Positions 44,340 to 53,309 of a stretch of DNA of 64,000 nt are shown here, piece after piece. The number at the start of each line of letters is the position of its first letter. Positions within the stretch are counted from its first letter, which is position 1. Made by a program: the position numbers and the translations under genes. A model generated the notes under the pieces. That model did not search any database, had not been told where the DNA came from, and saw nothing but the letters and a program-made list of their open reading frames with translations. The DNA comes from Planctomycetota bacterium (GTDB lineage: Bacteria > Planctomycetota > Planctomycetia > Pirellulales > Pirellulaceae), in contig VGZA01000001.1 of NCBI GenBank assembly GCA_016872775.1, forward strand, positions 124,001 through 188,000. The letters run 5' to 3'.

Positions 44340-45767
44340 ATGACGCACGACAATTACGAGAATCCTCTGATCGCCCGCTACGCCTCCGACGCGATGAGCC
44401 GGCTGTGGAGCGACCAGCGCAAGTTCGGGCTCTGGCGCAGGCTGTGGGTCGCGCTCGCCGAAGCCCAGCAGGAACTCGGACTGCCGATTCGCGACGAGCA
44501 GCTCGAGCAACTCCGATGTCACGTCGACGACATCGACTTCGCCGCCGCCGAGAACTACGAACGGAAACTGCGCCACGACGTGATGGCCCACATCCACGCC
44601 TATGGCGACCTATGTCCGGCGGCCCGGCCGATCATCCATTGGGGGGCGACCAGTTGCTTTGTCACCGACAACGCCGACCTGATTCTGATGCGCGAAGGTC
44701 TGGAAATGGTCCGCGACCGGCTGGTGGCCGTCATCGATCGGCTCGGCAGATTCGCCACGGAGTACCGCGCGCTGCCTTGTCTCGGTTTCACGCACCTGCA
44801 GCCGGCCCAGCCGACGACGGTCGGCAAACGGGCTTGCCTCTGGGCCTACGATCTGGTGCTGGATCTGGCCGAGGTGGAACATCGCATCGTGGCGCTCCGC
44901 GCCCGGAGCACCAAAGGCACCACCGGAACACAGGCCAGCTTCCTCAGCCTTTTCCAGGGCGACCACGATCGCGTGCGGCAGCTGGAACAGATCGTGGCGC
45001 GAAAGATCGGGTTCGACGGTGTGTTCGCCGTGACCGGACAGACCTACTCACGCAAAGTCGATTCGCAGGTCGTTGACACCTTGTCCGGCGTCGCGCAGAG
45101 CGCTCACAAAGCGGCCACCGATCTGCGGCTCCTGCAGAGCCGTAAGGAAATCGAGGAACCGTTCGAAGCGTCCCAGATCGGTTCGTCGGCGATGCCGTAC
45201 AAACGAAACCCGATGCGCAGCGAACGGATCTGCGCCCTGGCGCGATTCGTCATCAGCCTGCAATCCAGCGCGGCGAACACCATGGCCACGCAATGGATGG
45301 AACGAACCCTGGACGACAGCGCCAATCGGCGGCTGGTGATTCCCCAGGCCTTCCTGGCCGTCGACGCGATCCTCGCACTCTACCAGAACGTCGCCTCGGG
45401 CCTGGTCGTCTACCCGCACGTCATCGCCAGGAGTTTGCGGGAAGAGCTGCCGTTCATGGCCGCCGAGGAGATCCTGATGGCGGCGGTTGCGGCCGGTGGT
45501 GATCGCCAGGACCTTCACGAGCGGCTGCGCGTCCACAGCCATGCCGCCGGCGCCGTGGTCAAGCAACAGGGCCGCCCTAATGACCTCCTGGATCGGATCG
45601 CCGCGGATCCCGCTTTCGCTGGGATCGAACTCGATCGCCTGATCGACCCGCTGCAGTTCGTCGGCCGCGCTCCCCAGCAGGTGGACGAGTTCCTGAGCGA
45701 AGTGCTGCAGCCGATTCGAGAGAAGTATCGCGACAGCAACCAGATCACGGCCGAAATCAAAGTCTGA
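44340..45767 (+). CDS. purB: Adenylosuccinate lyase
   Basis: 475 residues of the fumarase/aspartase superfamily. PurB cleaves SAICAR and adenylosuccinate, releasing fumarate, in purine synthesis. Visible are the catalytic His region in [17 protein letters not shown], the [16 protein letters not shown] motif, and the signature loop [15 protein letters not shown], which carries the catalytic Ser. The length and the [11 protein letters not shown] segment match the human-type PurB subgroup. It is the third gene of the HD-KDG kinase-purB run. Complete and without oddities. Confidence 0.95.
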   Translation: MTHDNYENPLIARYASDAMSRLWSDQRKFGLWRRLWVALAEAQQELGLPIRDEQLEQLRCHVDDIDFAAAENYERKLRHDVMAHIHAYGDLCPAARPIIHWGATSCFVTDNADLILMREGLEMVRDRLVAVIDRLGRFATEYRALPCLGFTHLQPAQPTTVGKRACLWAYDLVLDLAEVEHRIVALRARSTKGTTGTQASFLSLFQGDHDRVRQLEQIVARKIGFDGVFAVTGQTYSRKVDSQVVDTLSGVAQSAHKAATDLRLLQSRKEIEEPFEASQIGSSAMPYKRNPMRSERICALARFVISLQSSAANTMATQWMERTLDDSANRRLVIPQAFLAVDAILALYQNVASGLVVYPHVIARSLREELPFMAAEEILMAAVAAGGDRQDLHERLRVHSHAAGAVVKQQGRPNDLLDRIAADPAFAGIELDRLIDPLQFVGRAPQQVDEFLSEVLQPIREKYRDSNQITAEIKV

Positions 45768-45807
45768 GTGGTTTCATCCTGATCGGGGCGATTCCGGCAG
45801 GCAGGCC

Positions 45808-46623
45808 TCAGTCCTGGAATGGCAGCAGCATTTCCTCGGCCAGCCCTTCGACGTGCCGCGCCGAGATCAGGCGGAGTTCCTCGGCGTAGCCTAACAGCAG
45901 CGCGAGGTCTCCCAGCCGATTGATGCGGCGGGGCGTGCCCTGGGCCAGGTGGTGCAGAGACTCCAGCGCGCTGTCGTCAAAAAGTGGTCGCGTGGCACCC
46001 GCGGCCGTCAGGCGATGCTGGATATAGCTGACCGACTCCTCAATATTGAATTTCTGCAGCAGGCATTTGGCATCGAGTCGCTCTTCGAGTTCCGGCAGGT
46101 GCCGCAGTACGGGCAACAGCGAAGGCTGGCCCACCAGCAGCACGGTCATCGCCGGCTGGGCGTCGTGTTCGAGGTTCATCAACAGGCGTATCGTCTCGAG
46201 GGTCTCGGAGTCCTTCAAGAGGTGCGCTTCCTCGACGACGAACAGCAGGTGCTTTCCGCGCTGCCAGTTCTCGCGCAATGCGGTTCGAATCCGCTGCAGG
46301 TCGCGATCGGTCGCCGCGTCTTCCGGGCAGTGGCCGCCCAGTTCATGGGCGAGATAGCGGATGAACTGCGCGGGGCTCAACTGGGGAAAAACGAGCCGGA
46401 TTACCGGTTGAATCGACTCGGGCAACTGGCGCGACAGGGCTCGCACGAGCAGCGTTTTTCCCAGTCCCGGGGCACCCACGACCAGGGCGCCGCCGCGACG
46501 GTTTTCCACCGCGTAGCGCAGCTTGAGAAGCGCCCCCTGGTGGCCTTCGCTCGGATAGTAGAAACGGGAATCGACCGAGTCCTCGAACGGTTTGGCGGCC
46601 AATCCCCAATGCGATTCGTACAT
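45808..46623 (-). CDS. ExeA/MSHA-type AAA ATPase
   Basis: 271 residues. The family opening MYESHWGLAAKPFEDSVDSR is followed by Walker A VVGAPGLGKTLLVRAL, Walker B HLLFVVEEAHLL, sensor region LLMNLEHDAQPAMTVLLVGQ and a winged-helix-like C-terminus with GTPRRINRLGDLALL. ExeA/GspA-type ATPases help assemble secretion or pilus machinery at the cell wall; planctomycete relatives lie in exopolysaccharide loci beside CpsD-like ATPases, as here. This protein lacks the C-terminal peptidoglycan-binding part of GspA. It follows the CpsD-like gene by 33 bases. Confidence 0.88.
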   Translation of the reverse strand: MYESHWGLAAKPFEDSVDSRFYYPSEGHQGALLKLRYAVENRRGGALVVGAPGLGKTLLVRALSRQLPESIQPVIRLVFPQLSPAQFIRYLAHELGGHCPEDAATDRDLQRIRTALRENWQRGKHLLFVVEEAHLLKDSETLETIRLLMNLEHDAQPAMTVLLVGQPSLLPVLRHLPELEERLDAKCLLQKFNIEESVSYIQHRLTAAGATRPLFDDSALESLHHLAQGTPRRINRLGDLALLLGYAEELRLISARHVEGLAEEMLLPFQD

Positions 46624-46656
46624 GCTCGCTCCGCTGGACGATGCTCGAAGGTCCTC

Positions 46657-47895
46657 TTAGGAACTGGCGGTCGCGGCCCGAGGCGCGAAATTTTCCACGA
46701 TGCCGACCGACTTGACACCCGAGGAGCGCAGCCGGGCCCCGATCGTGAAGGTCGGTTCGGCCGGCGCAGCGCGTAAATCACGGATGATGATCGCGGCGTC
46801 GATCGGACAGTGCGTTCCCGATTCGAACAGCTTGCGCTGCGTCGTGCCGATCGGACCCATGTCGATGATCACCAGATCGAAAAGTTCGGCGGCGCCCCGC
46901 ACCAGGGCCGTCACGCGCTGATCCTCCAGCTCGATCGACTGGTCGGCGATCGCCGCCGTGAGCGGTATCACCGTGACGCGATCGGCCAGGGAATGGATGG
47001 CGACCTCTTCCAGCGGCAGCCGGCCGTGGATCACTTCCTCCCAGCCGCAAGCAGCCTCCAGACCGATATGGTTGGCCAGGTCGGGATTTTCCAGGTCGGC
47101 GTCCAGGACGGCGACGCGGATGCCGGATGCAGCGACGGCGCGCGCCAGGCAGAGCGCGATCGTGGTGCGGCCCTCACCACGCGACCCGCTGGTGACCGCC
47201 AGGACGCGCAGCCCTTCACGACAGGCCCCGCGCAGGTAGACTCCAGCCCCCTGCAACGAATCTTCTGCATGCTCGGAAAGTTCCTGCGCCGCATCCGACC
47301 AGATCAGTTTTTCGACTTCCCAGACCGGTACAAATTTGCTTCGCGGAGCAGCGCTCTCCAGCTTCACGGTGCGTGCCGCGTCCTGTCCCGCGCGAACATC
47401 CGGCACCCGCGGCATCAATCGAAAGTGCGCGCCGGGAATTTCCGCGGAGCCCGCGTCCAGTCGGACGGGCCGCAAATCCTCGCGCGATTCGTCGCCCAGC
47501 ACCTTCGCCGTTGAGGGGATCGCGACATTGCCACGCGCCACTCCATCGATCGCCGGTTCGACGGCCGCGGGATCGTTCTCCGGCATCGTCTGCGGTTCTT
47601 TCTCCGCCTCCAGATCGGCAGGCGTCGACTCATCGGCCGACGTCGGTTGGGCAATGTCGGCCGCCGCGAACCGCGTGTCCGGCGGGGTCGGCATCAACGG
47701 CATCACCAGTTCTGATTGCTCGGTCCAGATCGAGTCACTCCGATAGAAATTCGCGTCGGCGGTCGCCTCCCCGATGATGATCGAATGCGAAACCGTTTCC
47801 GATGCGGTGATCGGCCGTCCAATCCGCCGCGCGGCGTTCCCCGGATCGGTTTCCCGCGAATAGGCTCGGATGAATACGTTGTCGAGTGTGCTCAT
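46657..47895 (-). CDS. CpsD/BY-kinase-like P-loop ATPase with Arg in Walker A
   Basis: 412 residues from the ATG at 47895, preceded by AGGAGTT. A disordered N-terminal half (about 1-200) precedes a MinD/CpsD-type ATPase domain. The Walker A region is TSGSRGEGRTTIALCLARA and Walker A-prime is VAVLDADLENPDLANHIGL, followed by FDLVIIDMGPI as Walker B. The P-loop lysine of GEGKTT is Arg here, which would be expected to weaken nucleotide hydrolysis. No C-terminal Tyr cluster is seen, so autophosphorylation as in true BY-kinases is doubtful. It sits between the single-pass protein and the ExeA-like gene, in a surface polysaccharide or secretion context. Confidence 0.82.
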   Translation of the reverse strand: MSTLDNVFIRAYSRETDPGNAARRIGRPITASETVSHSIIIGEATADANFYRSDSIWTEQSELVMPLMPTPPDTRFAAADIAQPTSADESTPADLEAEKEPQTMPENDPAAVEPAIDGVARGNVAIPSTAKVLGDESREDLRPVRLDAGSAEIPGAHFRLMPRVPDVRAGQDAARTVKLESAAPRSKFVPVWEVEKLIWSDAAQELSEHAEDSLQGAGVYLRGACREGLRVLAVTSGSRGEGRTTIALCLARAVAASGIRVAVLDADLENPDLANHIGLEAACGWEEVIHGRLPLEEVAIHSLADRVTVIPLTAAIADQSIELEDQRVTALVRGAAELFDLVIIDMGPIGTTQRKLFESGTHCPIDAAIIIRDLRAAPAEPTFTIGARLRSSGVKSVGIVENFAPRAATASS

Positions 47896-47965
47896 GATCC
47901 AACTCCTGAAATCTCCCTTTGTGAACTGTCCCTGTGCTTGCCTGCGAGCCAAAATGCCTGGACGA

Positions 47966-49132
47966 TCAACGCGACCGTTCGGGGCCGCCCCGGTCGGCGA
48001 TCCGCGCGCCTTCCGAGCTGAATTCATAGCGCCGCGGGTCGGTCGTCGGATAGCTGCGGCCGGCAACCGTCGACAGTTCGTCCGACGGCGCGGACTGCAG
48101 ATCGCTGTTTTCGGCGGGAGCGGCTTCCTCCGGAGATTGCCCGCCGCGACCCCGCGAAAGCGGTGGCGGAACCGCCGGTTCCATCAAAGCGCCTTGCCCC
48201 GAACTCAAATCATCATCGACATTCTCTTCCGTGCTCGATTCGGCTGCGGCACCCGCGCCCGCGTCGGTATTCTCATTCACGCCGTAGTCCGCTTCCAAAT
48301 CGACATCCGGCTTGCGGGCAGGGGGCTTGGCACGCATCCCCTTGCTCTTTCTGGCGACGCCATCCAGATTCATGCTGTCACTTGACGGGCCGGACGGCGA
48401 TTCTCGATTTTCCCGCGGTCGGTTGAGAAGGTAAAAGCTCGTGGAGATGACCGCCACCAACACCAGCACCGTCGCCCACTGTCGCGTCATCGATTGGGTG
48501 TCCAGCGGCAGATCGTCCTCGTGGCGCCGTCGTCGTTCGCGCTGCATGTTCGGTGACGCGGGTCGAACCGGTTCGCGTTCCAAATTACCGGCGGCAGTTT
48601 CGTGCCGCGGCCCGACCTTCTGGCCCGACGACAGGCTCGTATTTAACTCGGTGACCTGCCGGACGACCGATTGCAATGTGACAGCCTCGGCGGTCGGTCG
48701 AGCTACCGCGGCAGATGGCGTGGCAGCAATGAGCAACGCCGGTGCCAATGGCGTTGCCGATGGCATTGCCTGCCCGACCGGTTCGACCGACACCGCAACC
48801 GCTTGGGTATCCTGCGTGGATCGAGCGTTCCCGGCAACGGAACCCGTGGCCGCCTCGTGCGCGGCCGCGACGATGTGGGTCGTAACTGGGAGCGCAGTCG
48901 GCGCCAGGATGGAAGGTATGTCGTTCGTCGTCTCGTAGCTCGAAACTTGTTTCGAGTCCCCCCCCGTCGCATGCCAGACCGTCACTTGTGAAAGCAGATC
49001 GGGCAGCCGAAACAGTACGGGAAACTCTTTGTCGAGTGAATCTGATTCAGTCCGCTGTCGCGACACGCGGCGGCGAACGACCATCGTTCGATGCGTTCGC
49101 TGCGGATCGGGTTTGGATTGAGGCGCGTTCAT
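47966..49132 (-). CDS. Single-pass membrane protein of low complexity, unknown
   Basis: 388 residues. Long Ala/Pro/Ser/Thr-rich stretches surround one membrane helix (WATVLVLVAVISTSFYLL, about residues 218-235) that follows a basic RRRRHEDDLP segment. The C-terminal part is acidic and Pro-rich. The gene contains one copy of the CTCGAAAC palindrome (48939-48956), which encodes residues near QVSSYETTND, suggesting the repeat inserted into the reading frame. It is first in the minus-strand trio with the CpsD-like and ExeA-like genes, 70 bases upstream of the former. It may be a scaffold for that apparatus; inference only. Confidence 0.6.
   Translation of the reverse strand: MNAPQSKPDPQRTHRTMVVRRRVSRQRTESDSLDKEFPVLFRLPDLLSQVTVWHATGGDSKQVSSYETTNDIPSILAPTALPVTTHIVAAAHEAATGSVAGNARSTQDTQAVAVSVEPVGQAMPSATPLAPALLIAATPSAAVARPTAEAVTLQSVVRQVTELNTSLSSGQKVGPRHETAAGNLEREPVRPASPNMQRERRRRHEDDLPLDTQSMTRQWATVLVLVAVISTSFYLLNRPRENRESPSGPSSDSMNLDGVARKSKGMRAKPPARKPDVDLEADYGVNENTDAGAGAAAESSTEENVDDDLSSGQGALMEPAVPPPLSRGRGGQSPEEAAPAENSDLQSAPSDELSTVAGRSYPTTDPRRYEFSSEGARIADRGGPERSR
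48939..48956. repeat. Perfect palindrome inside a coding region
   Basis: CTCGAAACTTGTTTCGAG: 8-bp arms around a 2-base centre. It is preceded by GTAG, as in the TAGCTCGAAAC context of the family. The same core occurs at 34728-34743, 34995-35010 and 35022-35039 in intergenic DNA. Confidence 0.75.
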
Positions 49133-49462
49133 CCCGGGAGTCCGTTCGTAGTTGACTTGCGCGCTCAGTGAGTTACTGAGCTTGGGTTACCAGGGCGGCG
49201 CTGCGCGCGGCCGTTGAGGCCGGTGTGCGTCGTTGCCTAGATATCGGTAACGATTAACACGATCTTGAGTATTAGTTGAACTTTGACGGCTGTCCGCATT
49301 GCGGCAAGCCAGGTGATCTGGGATAATTGGGGGTCCCTGGGGCCTTCTTGTCGGCGAACCAAAATCCCTTGGCGATTGTCGCGGTTTGAGTATTCTGCAA
49401 TATCCCCAGTTTGCCCGGGCATCTCGCAAGGAAGCCTCCGACAGGTAAGAATCAGGTCACTC
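49133..49462. other. Intergenic region upstream of metH
   Basis: 330 bases between divergent genes, so promoters for both must lie here. I looked for a cobalamin or SAM riboswitch ahead of metH; no B12 box or SAM-I kink-turn consensus could be recognised. No gene was seen. In-frame codons upstream of 49463 extend the metH frame but have no family similarity. Confidence 0.5.
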
Positions 49463-52400
49463 ATGGCAAAAACTCCGTATTCCACAAGGTCGCAGAATCT
49501 CATCGAAAGGCTTCGGGAAGACATTCTCGTGCTGGACGGCGCGATGGGAACATTGCTGCAATCGTTGCGACTCAGCGAGGAACAAGTACGGGGCGCGCGG
49601 TTCGCCTCGCACACCAAGGACCTCAGCCGATTTCCCGACGTGCTCTGTCTGACCCGGCCTGACGATGTCACCAGTGCGCACTGCAAGTACCTTGAGGCCG
49701 GCGCCGACATTATCGAGACCAATACCTTTGGTGCCTCGCTGGTCGGCGTCGAGGAGTTCGGACTTTCGGCGGACGACGTGCGGGACATCAACCGGGCCGC
49801 CGTCGGCTGTGCCCGACGCGCGGCCGAACTCTACGCCGGCAAAACGCCCGGGAAGCCGCGCTTCGTCGCCGGTTCGATCGGCCCCACCGCCAAGCAGATG
49901 TCGATTTCCACCAATGCCGACGACGCCGGCACGCGCGGGATCGAGTTCCCTGCGATGGTCGATTCCTACTACGCCCAGGTCGCGGGATTGCTGGAAGGGG
50001 GGGTCGACCTGCTGCTCCCGGAGACCGTCGTCGACACCTTGAATTTGAAGGCCTGCCTGGTGGCGATCGCGCGTTGCTTCGAAGATCTCGGTGTGCGCGT
50101 ACCGGTGATCGCTTCCGGCGCATTCAACGAGGCGGGAGTCACGTTTGTTTCCAGCCAATCAGTCGAGGCGTTCTGGAATACTGTTTCGCACTTTCCGCTG
50201 CTGGCGATCAGCATGAACTGCGCGCTGGGTCCGGTGCAGATGCGCCCGCATCTGGAGGAGCTGCAGGGCGTCGCGGAAGTGCCGGTCTGCTGTTATCCGA
50301 ATGCAGGTTTGCCGAATGAAATGGGGCAGTATGACCTCGCCCCGGGGAAGATGGCCGAGTTGATCGGCGAGTTCGCCCGGAACGGTTGGGTCAACATTGT
50401 GGGTGGATGCTGCGGAACGACGCCCGCCCACATCGCCGCGATGGTGGAACGGGTGCGTGGGATGCGACCACACGCGCCACCGCGCCGAGAACCACGCTTA
50501 CGACTCAGCGGCACGCTGCCGTTTGAGTTGCGGCCGGAGACCAACTTCGTGATGGTCGGCGAGCGGACCAATGTGACTGGCTCCAAGGCATTCGCGAACC
50601 TGATTCGAAAAGGCGAACTTGAACCGGCGGTCGAGGTGGCGCGACAACAGGTCGAGAATGGCGCCACGATCATCGACGTGAACATGGACGACGCGCTGCT
50701 CGACGGCGCGGCGGCGATGCGCCGATTCCTGCGATTGATCGCCGGCGAGCGGGACATTTCCAAGGTCCCCGTGATGCTTGACAGTTCCAAGTGGGAGGTG
50801 ATCGAGGCGGGTCTGGAATGCCTGCAAGGCAAGGGCATCGTGAATTCGATCAGCCTGAAGGACGGCGAAGAGGAGTTCCTGCGTCGCGCGCGGCTCGTCC
50901 GCCGTTATGGCGCCGCCGCGGTCGTGATGGCGTTCGACGAATCGGGTCAGGCGGTCGAGACCGATCATAAAGTCGCCATCTGCCGCCGCGCCTTCGAACT
51001 GCTCGTCCACAAAGCCGGATTTCCGCCCCAGGATATCATCTTCGACCCGAATATCCTCACCGTCGCCACGGGGATGGAGGAACATAACCGCTACGCGCTG
51101 AACTTCATCGACGCCACACGCCGAATCAAAGCCGAATGCCCCGGCGCCAAGATCTCGGGCGGGGTGAGCAATATCTCGTTCTCCTTTCGCGGCAACGACA
51201 CCGTACGCGAGGCGATGCACTCGGCATTCCTGTACCACGCGATCCAGGCCGGCATGGACATGGGAATCGTCAACGCCGGACAACTCGCGGTTTACGATTC
51301 GGTTCCCGGCGAGTTGCTGCAGCGCGTCGAGGATGTGTTGTTCGACCGGCGTCCCGACGCCACGGAACGGCTGATCGAGTTCGCGGGCCAGGTCAAAGGC
51401 AAGTCCCGGTCGGGCCAAGAGGAGAATCCGGCCTGGCGAACCAAACCGGTCCAGGAGCGGCTGAAGCACGCGTTGATCGAGGGAATCGACCGTTACATCG
51501 ATCAGGACGTGGAGGAGGCCAGGCATCACTACGATCGTTGCCTGAAGATTATCGAAGGCCCGATGATGGACGGCATGGCGGTTGTCGGGGATCTGTTCGG
51601 TTCCGGCATGATGTTCCTGCCCCAAGTCGTGAAGTCGGCTCGCGTCATGAAGAAGGCTGTGGCCTACCTGCTGCCGTTCATGGAACAGGAAAAGCGGGAA
51701 CTGGGACTGGCCGAACAACGGGCGCGGGGCAAGATCCTGCTGGCGACCGTCAAAGGCGACGTGCACGATATCGGCAAGAATATCGTGGGAGTCGTGATGG
51801 CGTGTAACAACTACGAGGTCATCGACCTCGGCGTAATGACCGCCTGCGAGAAGATCCTGCGGACGGCCGTCGAACAGCAAGTTGATATCATCGGCCTTTC
51901 GGGCCTGATCACTCCCAGCCTCGACGAAATGGTGCACGTGGCCCGGGAGATGCAGCGCAGCAACTGCCAACTGCCGCTGCTGATCGGTGGCGCGACCACC
52001 AGCGCGAAACACACGGCGGTCCGCATCGCGCCGCATTATGCCAGCCCGGTCGTGCATGTGCTCGACGCGTCACGCTGCGTCGGCGTTGTCGACAAACTGT
52101 TGAACCGCGAAACGGCGACCGCGTTCGCGGACGACAACCGCCGCCTGCAGTCGGAACTGGTGCGGAGTTATGAGCAGCGTCAGGTGACTCTAACGCCCTA
52201 CCAACAGGCGTACGCGAAGCGATTCCAGACCGATTGGAATACGGTCCGGATCGACCAACCGGAGTTCCTCGGTGCAAGGGTCCTGCATGACGTTCCCCTG
52301 GATCTGCTCGTCCCGTACATCGACTGGTCACCGTTCTTTCTCACCTGGGAGATGAGAGGGAGATACCCCACGATCCTGAATGACGCGCAGTGCGGCCGGC

Positions 52401-53167
52401 ATGCCCGGGAGTTGTTCGAAGACGCGCAACAGCTGTTGAAACAGATCGTCAAGGAGCATTTGCTGCGGGCGCGCGCGGTCTATGGATTCTGGCCGGCCTC
52501 CAGCGAGGGCGATGACGTCGTCGTCTTTTCTGATGAATCGCGCACCCATGAACTGACGCGATTCTGCATGGTGCGGCAGCAATGGGAACGCAAAGGACAA
52601 TTTGATTTTCGCAGCCTGGCCGATTACGTCGCGCCCGCGACGTCGGGGCGGCGGGACTATCTGGGGGCCTTCGCACTCACCACCGGCATCGGGGCCGATG
52701 AGTTGTGCAGGCAATTCGATCGTCAGCACGACGATCTGGGATCGATCATGACCAAGGCGCTCGCCGACCGGCTCGCGGAAGCACTCGCCGAATACCTGCA
52801 CCAGCGCGCGCGGCGGGAATGGGGATACGGTCGGGAGGAGAATTTGTCGAGCGACGAGTTGATTGAAGAGAAATACCGGGGAATTCGCCCGGCGCATGGG
52901 TATCCAGCGTGCCCGGACCATTCGGAAAAAGGCAAATTGTTCACATTGCTGGACGCCACCGCCCGGATCGGTATCCAATTGACCGAATCGTACGCGATGT
53001 GGCCGGCAGCCAGTGTCAGCGGCTTGTATTTCGCCCATCCGCAGGCGCGCTACTTCGCCGTCGATCGCGTCAGCAGGGACCAGGTCGAGGATTACGCGCG
53101 CCGCAAGGGAATTTCGCTGGGGGAGGCAGAACGCTGGCTGGCGCCAAACCTCGGGTATGATCCTTGA
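49463..53167 (+). CDS. metH: Cobalamin-dependent methionine synthase
   Basis: 1234 residues from the ATG at 49463 (the frame is open further upstream, but the family N-terminus begins here). MetH transfers the methyl group of methyltetrahydrofolate to homocysteine through cobalamin. All four modules are present: homocysteine domain with DGAMGTLLQ, the zinc ligand Cys in [10 protein letters not shown] and GGCCGT; pterin domain ([20 protein letters not shown]); cobalamin domain with the axial His in [16 protein letters not shown] and the [16 protein letters not shown] motif; and C-terminal AdoMet reactivation domain ([20 protein letters not shown]). Full length, so reactivation is self-contained. 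Confidence 0.98.
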   Translation: MAKTPYSTRSQNLIERLREDILVLDGAMGTLLQSLRLSEEQVRGARFASHTKDLSRFPDVLCLTRPDDVTSAHCKYLEAGADIIETNTFGASLVGVEEFGLSADDVRDINRAAVGCARRAAELYAGKTPGKPRFVAGSIGPTAKQMSISTNADDAGTRGIEFPAMVDSYYAQVAGLLEGGVDLLLPETVVDTLNLKACLVAIARCFEDLGVRVPVIASGAFNEAGVTFVSSQSVEAFWNTVSHFPLLAISMNCALGPVQMRPHLEELQGVAEVPVCCYPNAGLPNEMGQYDLAPGKMAELIGEFARNGWVNIVGGCCGTTPAHIAAMVERVRGMRPHAPPRREPRLRLSGTLPFELRPETNFVMVGERTNVTGSKAFANLIRKGELEPAVEVARQQVENGATIIDVNMDDALLDGAAAMRRFLRLIAGERDISKVPVMLDSSKWEVIEAGLECLQGKGIVNSISLKDGEEEFLRRARLVRRYGAAAVVMAFDESGQAVETDHKVAICRRAFELLVHKAGFPPQDIIFDPNILTVATGMEEHNRYALNFIDATRRIKAECPGAKISGGVSNISFSFRGNDTVREAMHSAFLYHAIQAGMDMGIVNAGQLAVYDSVPGELLQRVEDVLFDRRPDATERLIEFAGQVKGKSRSGQEENPAWRTKPVQERLKHALIEGIDRYIDQDVEEARHHYDRCLKIIEGPMMDGMAVVGDLFGSGMMFLPQVVKSARVMKKAVAYLLPFMEQEKRELGLAEQRARGKILLATVKGDVHDIGKNIVGVVMACNNYEVIDLGVMTACEKILRTAVEQQVDIIGLSGLITPSLDEMVHVAREMQRSNCQLPLLIGGATTSAKHTAVRIAPHYASPVVHVLDASRCVGVVDKLLNRETATAFADDNRRLQSELVRSYEQRQVTLTPYQQAYAKRFQTDWNTVRIDQPEFLGARVLHDVPLDLLVPYIDWSPFFLTWEMRGRYPTILNDAQCGRHARELFEDAQQLLKQIVKEHLLRARAVYGFWPASSEGDDVVVFSDESRTHELTRFCMVRQQWERKGQFDFRSLADYVAPATSGRRDYLGAFALTTGIGADELCRQFDRQHDDLGSIMTKALADRLAEALAEYLHQRARREWGYGREENLSSDELIEEKYRGIRPAHGYPACPDHSEKGKLFTLLDATARIGIQLTESYAMWPAASVSGLYFAHPQARYFAVDRVSRDQVEDYARRKGISLGEAERWLAPNLGYDP

Positions 53168-53179
53168 AGAGTCAGCATC

Positions 53180-53275
53180 CTAGGTTGGGCCTCCCGGCCC
53201 GATATGCGTACAATAGAGCGTGGAGGTATCGTAGGTTGGGGCCTCCTGGCCCGGACGGGTCTGGAGACCCGTCGT
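53180..53275. repeat. Two copies of a short GC-rich repeat with a hairpin
   Basis: TAGGTTGGGCCTCCCGGCCC (53181-53200) and the near copy starting GTAGGTTGGGGCCTCCTGG (53231-53249) lie 50 bases apart. The second runs into the hairpin GACGGGTCTGGAGACCCGTC (53254-53273, GACGGGT paired with ACCCGTC). All lie in the 142-base gap between metH and the kinase-Hsp70 gene. Confidence 0.65.
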
Positions 53276-53309
53276 ACGTCCCGTCCTACAAGAACCTTCC
53301 TGGCGACCC

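Noticed and set aside
48939-48956. tRNA T-arm (GTTTCGAG resembles GTTCGAATC)
   Set aside because: No acceptor or anticodon stems around it; the match is part of the palindromic repeat.
49133-49462. Cobalamin riboswitch ahead of metH
   Set aside because: No B12 box or expected conserved stems could be identified by eye; a covariance-model search would decide.
50498-52057. 519-codon minus-strand frame opposite metH
   Set aside because: Antisense of conserved MetH domains; His/Asp/Arg-rich shadow.
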